DNA of 64,000 nt from Glandiceps talaboti (Eukaryota; Hemichordata; Enteropneusta; Spengelidae). Shown here piece after piece: positions 14,101-26,100 of the stretch (position 1 is its first letter; each line of letters starts with the position of its first letter). Both the position numbers and the translations under genes were made by a program. The DNA lies in contig NC_135554.1 in NCBI RefSeq assembly GCF_964340395.1, forward strand, positions 2,006,501 to 2,070,500, read 5' to 3'. The notes below the pieces were generated by a model. The model ran no database searches, was not told the DNA's origin, and saw only the letters and a list, made by a program, of their open reading frames with translations.

Positions 14101-17100
14101 TCAGACATGCTTGAACATCAGTAAAATTGAATGTTTTAGGTCATATCAGTAAAATTGAATGTTTTAGTTCAAATCAGTAAAATTTACCATCTGTTTCATT
14201 TTAGGACAATTTACTGTTTTGTGATGCCTGTGACAAAGGATATCACATGGTTTGTCATAAACCACCAATCATCAAGAAACCGACAGGTATGTTTGAATAC
14301 CCAATGTACAACAACAATAAAAATAATAATTGTAATAATGATTATAATAATAATAATCTTTTCTTTTGTCAGAATATTTGCAGTAGGCTTACAGATTTAT
14401 GCCTTCTATAGGCAATTGTTTTGCATTCAGTGTTTTATGTACATTCAAAGTACACTGAATGTTGTGTTTTAGGTGAGTCAACTTATTCTGTTGTGTTTTG
14501 GTAAGTCAACTTCCTCTGTTGTGTTTTAGGTAAGTCAACTTCCTCTGTTGTGTTTTGGTAAGTCAACTTATTCTGAATGTTGTGTTTTAGGTAAGTCAAC
14601 TTATTCTGAATGTTGTGTATCAGGTAAGTCAACTTCCTCTGTTGTGTTTTGGTAAGTCAACTTCCTCTCATTGCATCAGTGCAGTAAGGTCGTATCTGCT
14701 ATGCAATTGTATAGGCAGATACGACCTTACTGCACTGACGCGACGCTCTGTTGTGTTTTGGTAAGTCAACTTACTCTGTTGTGTTTCGGTAAGTCAACTT
14801 ACTCTGTTGTGTTTCGGTAAGTCAAATTATTCTGTTGTGTTTTGGTAAGTCAACTTACTCTGAATATTGTGTTTTGGTAAGTCAACTTACTCTGAATATT
14901 GTGTTTTAGGTAAGTCAACTTACTCTTGTGTTTTAGGTAAGTCAATGTACTCTGAATATTGTGTTTTAGGTCAATCAACTTACTCTGAATGTTATGTTTT
15001 AGGTAAATGGATGTGTGATAAATGCTGCAAGGATATGAACATAGATCCTGCTACTCTGAATTCAGAGCCAGCAACTCCTGCTACTGCAAGTAGTGAAAGT
15101 GAAAGTGAAGTCAGTGAAGAAAAAACATCTAAGAAAGGTTAGTGTTTCTTCTGAACTTTCTTCAGCCTTTCTGTGTGTCATTTATATATAAAGTTTTATA
15201 GTTTTTACTCTCAGAATGCATGTTGATTAAGTTTGATGTACTGTCATTAACTTGTTTGAATGCCAGCTATACACATCATTCACTTTTTGAGCTTTGAATA
15301 ATACTAACTTTTTATTAAAAATCTTGACCTCCCAGAGATATCGATTTAGCACATAAAACCCCCAAAATAAGTAAATAGATTTTGAATGCATTCACAAAAT
15401 GCTTGACAAACTATTGAAATATTCTATTGGATGAAAATTCAAATATTCACTTATTGGTATAAAAAGTATTTGCAAAGTTCATTTTGATGAGATAGAAACA
15501 ATTCAGGCCAAATTGAAACTGAATGCCTTCCGTAAGGGCAAAGTCTTTAGATTTAAACTGAATGCCTTCCGTAAGGGCAACGTCTTTAGATTTAAACTGA
15601 ATGCCTTCCGTGAGGGCAAAGACTTTAGCTTTAAACTGAATGCCTTCCGTTAGGGCAACGTCTTTAGATTTAAACTGAATGCCTTCCGTAAGGTCAAAGT
15701 CTTTAGATTTAAACTGAATGTCTTCCGTTAGGGCAACGTCTTTAGATTTAAACTGAATGCCTTCTGTAAGGTCAAAGTCTTTAGATTTAAACTGAATGCC
15801 TTCCATAAGGTCAAAGTCTTTAGATTTAAACTGAATGTCTTCCGTAAGGTCAAAGTCTTTAGATTTAAACTGAATGCCTTCCGTAAGGTCAAAGTCTTTA
15901 GATTTAAACTGAATGTCTTCCATAAGGTCAAAGTCTTTAGATTTAAACTGAATGCCTTCCGTAAGGTCAAAGTCTTTAGATTTAAACTGAATGCCTTCCG
16001 TTAGGGCAAAGTCTTTAGATTTAAACTGAATGCCTTCTGTAAGGTCAAAGTCTTTAGATTTAAACTGAATGCCTTCCGTAAGGTCAAAGTCTTTAGATTT
16101 AAACTGAATGCCTTCCGTTAGGGCAACGTCTTTAGATTTAAACTGAATGCCTTCTGTAAGGTCAAAGTCTTTAGATTTAAACTGAATGCCTTCCGTAAGG
16201 TCAAAGTCTTTAGATTTAAACTGAATGCCTTCCGTAAGGGCAAAGTCTTTAGATTTAAACTGAATGCCTTCTGTAAGGTCAAAGTCTTTAGATTTAAACT
16301 GAATGCCTTCCGTAAGGGCAAAGTCTTTAGATTTAAACTGAATGCCTTCCATAAGGGCAACGTCTTTAAATTTAAACTGAATGCCTTCTGTAAGGTCAAA
16401 GTCTTTAGATTTAAACTGAATGCCTTCCATAAGGGCAACGTCTTTAGATTTAAACTGAATGCCTTCCGTAAGGGCAACATCTTTAGATTTAAACTGAATG
16501 CCTTCCATAAGGGCAACGTCTTTAGATTTAAACTGAATGCCTTCCATTAGGGCAACGTCTTTAGATTTAAACTGAATGCCTTCCGTAAGGGCAACGTCTT
16601 TAGATTTAAACTGAATGCCTTCCATAAGGGCAACGTCTTTAGATTTAAACTGAATGCCTTCCGTAAGGTCAAAGTCTTTAGATTTAAACTTAAATGCCTT
16701 CCGTAAGGGCAAAGTCTTTAGATTTAAACAGAATTCATTTTTTCCTTCGGTAAGGAAGGATATGCATTAGGGATAAAAAGTCTGTGTCTGTGTCTGTATC
16801 ACCATTTTCTAAAAAACATGTGGATCAATTCAAACGAAATTTGGTAGATGTGTACCGTAGGGTAATGGCTAGTCTATCAGCTAGCCCTCGGATGTTCTTC
16901 CGATAAAATACGACACACAGCCAAACAACGCTATCGAGGATGGAACATCCGAGGTCTAGCGATTGTCATCAGGATATAAATAACTGCCAATCAGAGAACC
17001 GTATTAGCGACAAGCACAAACAGAGGACAATAGCTAAATTTTCATGCATATTCATCTTAAGGAGGGGCTTGTAAAAATAACCACCAATGCATTAACTAAA

Positions 17101-20100
17101 ATGTGTGAATGACAACGTCTACACACTCATCAAACACAATTACCATAAACTGATAAGACATAGTAATGACATAAATGTGTTTGTCAACACCTGCATGCAG
17201 AGATTGAATATATTAAAGTATATATATGCATATATGGCCCAACCCACCACTTATCGTAATCTCAATGGAATGTCCGGTCTGAAAATGACATTTGCTAGAC
17301 TGTTCGGGCAAGCCCTCACATGAGAACTTCGTTCGCTTATAGTTATAGCATCGAAAGAAAGCCTGAACGTCTAGCAGCAAGACTAGGTAATGGCAAGAAC
17401 TGATTAGGTTTTTAGGTTTTGGTAAACATCCCATGAATATTAATGAGCAATTGCATAATTAATGGTTTTCGGTAATTAGGATAGTATATCTCAAGAATGC
17501 AAGCTTCAAATTCAATATAATTGGCACATACATTTGCAATTTGTAAGCACATCTGTCCTGAAAATATTATCGATGCAGCTTTCAGTTTTAATATGTTATT
17601 GGCATATTTCTATAGTTAGATCTTTTCTGGTCAGGATATGTTGTCTCAATTTGACGCAAATTAAAAAAAAAATTAATTGTTCATGATTAGTTCTGCAGTT
17701 GTCTTTACTGAAGTAGCAATTAATGTAGGTAGAGTTATTTTGTGTTTCCCTTGGGTCTGCAGACTGCATTGGCTTGAAAAACATGAGAAAAAATATCGAA
17801 GTTGGGGTATTTCAGTGATGCGCACTGACCAGTAACAATTCCTTCTTTTTTCTTGGCCTTTATTAAAACTCCTTCCACGGTGGGAGCTATGTGACAACGT
17901 TTTTTAAAAGCTTCACATTACATGTTGTAGTTGGCCATAAGATCGCATCTACAGGCAATCATGCTGGAGTATTCGCTGACATAAGTTCATACGATTTCTT
18001 CACTATTTCAAAATTTAAAATCTTGTTTTTACTTCATTCGATACTCACGCTTGTTTCTGTTTCTGTTTCTAAAAACATGGATGAGGAGATCGTCGGTCAA
18101 ACCAGGTCAGCTTCCACTTCCGGGTGAAATCACCAGCTTTCTAGCCAAGATAAATCCATACGGTCTCTCCTTCGATCAAAATTGAAAATCTTCTCTCTTT
18201 TTTAGCTCCGCTGTCAGCGAAAGCTGAAAGCGTAGCTTTAGGTATAGGTGGGTATTGAGGTATAGAGAGTAGAGTGAATCATAGGTGTCTGTCAAACTTT
18301 TATATTTTTACTATCTACTCCGGAAGTGACAGTCGGAATTCTTCGATATTTGGTGTGCATGTTCCCTGGGGGGAGGCTATTCAGATTTGTTCATGCCAAG
18401 TTGATCTGTGCCATTTTCAATTTTTTATGATTTTTTTTCATAAAATGTCATTTTCATCAACTCCTTGAAAACCTCTTATTAGATTGCTTTGATATCTGGC
18501 GTGTTGATTCGCAGGGGGTAGCTTACTCAGATTTGTTAATTTCAAGTCAGCACATCCTCATTTTTATTTTTTATGATTTTTTTTTTGTAATTTGAAAAAA
18601 AAATGAATATGTTAATGAGCATAATGACCGACGCCATATTGGAAATCAGTCGACGAGACTTTAAGTAAACTGACACTTTTCAAAAGACACTATTGACGTC
18701 AAACAAGCAATGTAATATGTGCTATAGTCATAATTCTACGCATTGGGCGCCCAAATGACAAGCGTTTGTTCGAAACAGGGTTGTAAACTTCAAATCCAAT
18801 TCTGCACCCTTCTACATAATCAGCCAGTCCGCAACATCCTCATTTGCATACTCTATCCTGATTCGACCAGAAGCTGAAGGTGACCTCATTTGACCGAGCG
18901 ATTTTCCACAGCAAGTATCTTGAGTATCAACACAGGACGTTCTTGGTACTCACTAAAATCACACTTCAGACCCACTATAAAAGTGTGATGTTTTCAGATA
19001 ACATGTAACTTGTGGTTAATTCTATATTGTCGTGCAATTTGGAATGACAGTGAACCAGAATTCAGACAACTTGCGTAAGGAAGGGCATGCCAGGCATGCG
19101 ATTGAAGTTATGGCCGACAGTTCACATGTAAAGTTAAACGACATGAACGTGTCTTGCCTTTCCAAAATGCAAATATTTGGCAAGTAAAAATAATTAAAAT
19201 AATTACAACTTTAATTTGGCTTCAGACTTTACATTATGTTTTGCGTATCTTTCCCCATTTTACATGTAAATCCGAAAAGGTTCTCTCTCATCATGTCATC
19301 AGTGTCAGTGATCATACCGCGCGGGGCTGCTTTGAGTACGAACGAAGTGAGGCATGTTGAGGTATTTTGTTGAGAATTATAAATATTGCGAAATGTCAAG
19401 TACAAGGTTTAAATACAATGGAATGATGAAAAAAATGGCAGAGTCTGCTGACAGGGGCCGGTCACAAGAAACACTGTGAATTAAAATATCAGACGATGTA
19501 TGTATTAATCGCCGACAATCCACCCGTATGCACGAGGGACTAACCCGGAAGCAAGTCGTTGTCGCTGCGTTCAGAGTGTCATTATTCACAGAATTGTTGT
19601 TTTCGAGTGAAAACCCGTCTTGAATTGTATAACTCTAACAAATGAAGACATGTCAAGTTATATTTTGAAAGTTGTATCGCTAGTTTGAGACGATTTTCTC
19701 ACGTACTATAGTACTATCGAGGCTTACTCGGAAGTAGTAGGACCTTACTCCAGTTCATCGGGAAGTTTAGCCAGTCCGATAATTCTTTCTGGTTTAGTTT
19801 ACAACACTTTTGATCACGCAGATTTTGTTGTTGTGATGAAAAGAAATAAAAAAAAGATCATTTCAACCATTTCGTTGTGTTTTCTTTGTGAAAGGTAACC
19901 GAACATGAACGAGTGTTACCACTGTAACGTATGGCTGAGAATGACTCTCTTCCGGGTACTTGAGATTGTCGCCGTACGGAAACTAAGATGGCGATTAATA
20001 CATTTCTTCCCTATATATATATCTACCACAACTAGTACAAGTTGAATGTTGTTGACTTTGTAAATTTGTTAGAAAATTGAAATTGAAATTGCCTCAAAAT

Positions 20101-23100
20101 TATTTTAGATCCCTAGTTTATTTCATTCATCATTACAATTTTCCAGGGTTACAGCTGTAAGACACTGGAATTATTTATAGCCAACCTCAAAATCCTCTTT
20201 TTTTCTTTTTCTTGTGTGCATTTCCCAGTCATTTTTTTCTGAGATTTTGTGCAATTTTTCATAACAGTAGATTTTTGTCATAAAATGGTGACTGTGGTAT
20301 AAAAGTACAATACATTACCAACTTCTGTGTAAAATGTGTTTTATAGTGAGACATCATATGAAACCACTAACCACTTTATTGCATCGCTAAAACAAAACTG
20401 CATAGTGAAGAGCTGAAGACCTGAACCACTTCTACATGTCACCAAAATAAAAAATTAAATTAAAAAAAACCAGCGGAGCTATTCTGACCGATAGGTCGCT
20501 TGTTTTAATATAAATCTTTTGATACTAAGGGCGAGTTTGCTGCCAGAACGCGATCATTTATTTGTATTTACATATTATCACAACAATGCAAATGAGATAA
20601 GTAAATGTTGTTACTGTGTTGCAATGTTGGGCAGTGTACTCAGTGGTTTAATTGCGTCAAATTTTCCCTAATTTTCCGACATTGATTGACTTTGTTCTAG
20701 ACTGTTCAAAGTATTCGGGTTGCTTGTATATCAAATATATATCGATAAGTTTCTATAAAAATCTGATTTTTATATTCCGAGAAACCAAGCGAACTTGAAA
20801 GCCATGGAAATTCACCTCATTGTGGCGTGCATCGCGAAATTCTTGTACCGAGAGTTACATAAAGGGTATTGCCGTAAACGAGCTGTATAGAATCAAAGTA
20901 TAGACTGGTATCATGCTTTCCATAAAGTATGTAAACTTTCTGATACATACTAGCAATGTTACAATGGTTTGAATTGTGTTTATTATTTGCTGTGGAAACT
21001 AGTGTACATATCGTGGGTATGTAGGGGATCGCGAAGGCAGAGTGAAGTCGAGTCAAGCTTTCCTGTACTGAAAATAGGTAGCGAACATTTGAACAACTTT
21101 TTCGACAACTAACTTTTACAGGGACTTCAAAAATCACAGATATAGAGCTAACTAATAATTCATTATTTTCAAATGTTACCAATAAGCAATCCATACATTT
21201 TTTCTGTATGCATGGGTAAATGTATGTTTGTATGTGTATCTCTGTAAATTTGAATAGTTTCATTTCAAAAACCATTACACTTGTTCCACTACATACTTCG
21301 ATTGATATCACAAACTCCTTTCAGATTTCTTATACAATTGTAGTTTTTTCACACCTTTTTGCCAATTCAGGGGTATATCATGTACTAATAGCCTACTATA
21401 ACAAGATTGTTGCATTCCAGCAATTATTATGTGTAGGAACAAAAAACTCAATATTACCCTTACGGAAGGCACTCAGTTTAAATCTGGTTGTGTGATAGAA
21501 TGTTTAGCATGATACAACAGATAATCATTAGGATAGCAGCAAAGTATCCAAATACAACCATAACAATAGCATATGTCCTGTAAAGCTTGTTGGTGTACCT
21601 TTAATGAATAATATGTAGGATTCTTGGTATATTAGGCTATATCTTACGACTGCATACTTCAATTTCAATACAATTCAGTACATACATTAAAAATAACAAA
21701 TTGTATATGTCCTACAAAGTTAGTTGATGTACCTTACAGTGTTAATGAATAATTTGCATAATTAATGATTTTTGGTAATTAGGCTATATCTTAAGACTTC
21801 AATTTCAATACAATTCAGTACATACATTAACCATACTAAATTGTGTATGTCCTGTAAAAGTTGTTGATTTCGCTTGAAGATTCAGTGAATAATTTGCATA
21901 ATTAATTATTTCCGGTAATTAGGCTATATCTTAAGACTGCATACTTCAATTTCAATATAATTTACTTCATACATTAAACATAACAAAGTTTATATGCCCT
22001 ATAAAGTTTGTTGATGTACCATTACAGTGTTAATAACTAATTTGCATGATTAATGATTTTTGGTAATTAGGATATATCATAAGAATGCATTTCAATATCA
22101 TTTAGTACATACGTTAACAAAGCGGATATGTCCTATAAAATTTGTTGATATAGCTTACAGTTTTGATGAACAAATTGCATAATTAATGATTTTAGGTAAC
22201 TAGGCTGTATCTTAAAAATGCAAGCTTCAAATTTGTATAATATGGTACATATATCAACCATAATAATACGCACCTGTCCTATGAAGTTTGTTGCTACAAC
22301 TTTTACCTTTAATGAGTATTTTGAATAATGAACAATATTCAGTAATTAAGCAGTATCAGGCACTCTTCAAATTCCATATAATTTGGCACATACATTAACC
22401 TAAGAAAGCATGCTTGTCTAAAAAAAGCCTGTTACTATAGTTTTTTTTTTTAGTTTAATGAGTTATTTACATAATAAGTGTTTCCCTTATGGGAGGCATT
22501 CAGTTTAAATCTGGTGAATATATAATTAGGTAGTGTAATTTTATATCCAATTTGTCATTTTTTTTGTATTCTTTATTTAATGACCTTTCCAAATATATAT
22601 AGATGTTTGAGAGTTAGATAACCAAATTTTCCAAAAACTGTTTGAATGATAACCATGATGCAGTCATACCCAAAAGTGCATAGACACCCCAGGAAGTCAA
22701 TTTCTAAAGGGTTAACCTAATCACTGAAAATCATTAATTATGTAAATGAGTCATTAAAACTAAAAGCTACATCAACAGACTTTTCAATACATATGGCCTT
22801 TGGTTTGTTTGAAGTCAAGTATTAAATTATAATTTATGTCATTTGAAGTTTGCATGAATAACATATAGCCTAAATACAAAAAAAAATTAATTATGCAAAT
22901 GAGTAATTAAAACTACAAGCTATATTATCAAACTTTATGTGACATATGCACTCTGTTATCATCAATGTATGTACCAAATTATATTGAATTTGAAGTGTGC
23001 GATCTTAAGGTATAGCTTTATCAGAAACCATTTATTATGCCAGCTGGAAATTAATATTCATTGAATGTTTACCAAAGTCTAATTAGTTATTGCCATTACC

Positions 23101-26100
23101 CTTAACCAAATACCATCTTGTTGTAGGTTCATCTTTCTCATATCATGTGTAGTTGTTTGCTATTTCATCAATTATATTCCTTCTATGTCTAATTATTCAG
23201 CTATAGAGGGTAGTATTTTGCCAACACCATCAGAATCCCCTGAGCCCACTGAAAACATGGAAATTGATGAAGAATGCAATAAAAAGGAGGATGAAGAAAC
23301 ACTAGATGATAAAAATGACAATATTGTAGATTCCAAAAAGTCAGCCAGGTATGTATGGTTGGTTGGTTCGCAGTCCCTCTATCACTGGTCTTAAAACGCC
23401 TATTGTTAAAAGTGTGAATCTGTGAGTGTCATGTTCTCATGAACATTTGGTTATCCGCAAAGCATTTATGATGCGTTCGGCTAGAATCAAGCACCATTTC
23501 TCATCTATGTTATTAGTCCCCGCCGGACGAAGTCCGGGACGGGGACTTACGGATTGGGTTCCGTCTGTCCGTCCGTCCGTCCGTCCGTCCGCAGCCGTTT
23601 CTTAGAGATGCCTGGGCCGATTTTTTTCAAACTTGGTACAGGGGCAACATGCTATGGCATACATATGCACGTCAATTTGTTTTATGATACGATCCAATAT
23701 GGCCGCCTAGCAGCCATTTTGTTTGCGAATTTTCCCTGTCTAAAGCTATAACTCGGACATGCTTTAACAGATCTCATTCAAAGTTGGTATTAGGACAGTG
23801 TTCTATGACATACATGTGCATATTCATTGTTGTTGTGATACGATCCAATATGGCCGCCTAGCAGCCATTTTATTTGCAAATTTTCCATGTCCAAGGCCAT
23901 AACTCGGACATGCTTGAACCGATCTCATTCAAAGTTGGTATTAGGACAGTGTTCTATGACATACATGTGCATATCCATTTTCGTTGTGATACGATCCAAT
24001 ATGGCTGCCTGGCAGCCATTTTATTTGCAAATTTTCCATGTCCAAAGCCATAACTCGGACACGCTTGAACAGGTCCCCCCCCCCCATACCCGACCTTCCT
24101 TTATTGTTGAATGGTTTATTCCATCATGTCATCTTGAAGAGTAGGCATGTTCCATGTCCAACGAGCAGACACAACATATCTAAGTCTGTTTGATTTAGGT
24201 TCACAAGTGTTGTTGCGTGATCAGAGTAGTGATATCAAGAAAATGACAACATAAAGTGCCAGTTCCTTAAAACCCAATCATAGCAGGGACTATGTCATTC
24301 TGAATGACTTGTTATAATATTAATCTTAAGTCTGCTATCAAATCTGACATTAATAGTTTTCAGTCAAAATGTTAAGTGAATATCTTCTTATTTTACCTGC
24401 AGTCCAAAATCTGATAGTAGCCCATATGTTGCCACGCCGACAGCACAGACTGCTAATCTTCCAGAGCAGTCAGCTAAGTCAGGCATACCTAGTGATCCCG
24501 CCAACTGGACCATCAAAGATGTTGTCAACTACTTCAGAAATGAAGGTTTTCCTGAACAGGCCCATGTCTTTGAGGAACAGGTGAGTACCTAGTCTTGCTG
24601 CTAGACGTTCAGGCTTTCTTTCGATGCTATAACTATAAGCGAACGAAGTTCGCATGTGAGGGCTTGCCCGAACTGTCTAGCGAATGTCATTTTCAGACCG
24701 GACATTCCATTGAGATTACGATAAGCGGTGGGTTGGGCCATATATGCATATATATACTTTAATATATTCAATCTCTGCATGCAGGTGTTGACAAACACAT
24801 TTATGTCATTACTATGTCTTATCAGTTTATGGTAATTGTGTTTGATGAGTGTGTAGACGTTGTCATTCACACATTTTAGTTAACGCATTGGTGGTTATTT
24901 TTACAAGCCCCTCCTTAAGATGAATATGCATGAAAATTTAGCTATTGTCCTCTGTTTGTGCTTGTCGCTAATACGGTTCTCTGATTGGTATTTATTTATA
25001 TCCTGATGACATTCGCTAGACCTGTTGTAAGCAGATGGGTTTACACTCAATTCAGGGTAGTATTCGCAAGTAAAATAGAAAGAATTGCACTTTGCCCGAA
25101 AGCGTCACTTGTTTAGGTTTGAAAACACTGGTAACTGACTGACTGAAATTTTTACCTCCCGTAAGGAGGTATTAAGATATTGATGTCTGTCTGTATGTCT
25201 GTCCGTCTGTGTGTGTGTCTGTCTGTGTCATCATTTTCTTAAAAACGGCTGGCTCAAATACAATGAAATTTGCTACACATCTTCCACATGCTAATGGCAA
25301 GAACTGATTAGATTTTCATAAACATGCAATCAACATTAATTAGTTATTTGCATAATTAATGGTTTTGAGTAATTAGGCTAAATCTTTGGAACATATGCTT
25401 CATTTGGTGCATATGTTCACTATAACAAGGTGCATATGTCCTATAAGGTTTGTTGATATAGCTTAAAGCTTTTATGACTAATTTGCATAATTAATGACTT
25501 TCAGTAATTAGGCTATTTCTTAAGAATGCAAACTTTCAGATAATTTTGTATATGTATTAATGGTCGATGCATGTGTGATTTAAAGCTTGATATTGTAACT
25601 TATAATCTATATGGTTAATTTGCATAATCAATGTTTTTTTTAATAATTAGGCAATATGTTAACCATGCAAGCTTCAAATTTCATTTAGTTTCATATAATT
25701 AATGTTCCAATTAAGTGGTACATCATGTATAATAGCTATAGTATAATAGCTGTAGCTATAGAATTTTGTATTCCAATAATATGTAGGCCCAAAAATCTAT
25801 GATTTTGCCCGTCTTGAATTGTATAACTCTAACAAATGAAGACATGTCAAGTTATATTTTGAAAGTTGTATCGCTAGTTTGAGACGATTTTCTCACGTAC
25901 TATCGGGGCTTACTTGGACTTGGACCTTACTCCAGTTCATCGGGAAGTTTAGCCAGCCCGATAATTCTTTCTGGTTTAGTTTACAACACTTTTGATCACG
26001 CAGATTTTGTTGTTGTGATGAAAAGAAATTAAAAAAAGATCACTTCAACCATTTCGTTGTGTTTTCTTTATGAAAGGTAATCGAACATGAACGAGTGTTA

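Noticed and set aside
15447-16712. 421-codon minus-strand frame with 14-residue repeats (EGIQFKSKD)
   Set aside because: The 42-bp unit is a multiple of 3 and its variants are not biased to synonymous sites; other frames in the same array are open too. It lies inside intron 5 of another gene.
20817-21311. 164-codon minus-strand frame in intron 5
   Set aside because: No domain, no splice context, and AT-rich composition like its surroundings.
17105-24870. Conserved small protein ([16 protein letters not shown] ...) present twice
   Set aside because: Both copies lie in the same MITE (16870-17385 and 24590-25023). Similarity is at the DNA level along the whole element, so the shared frame is not evidence of coding.
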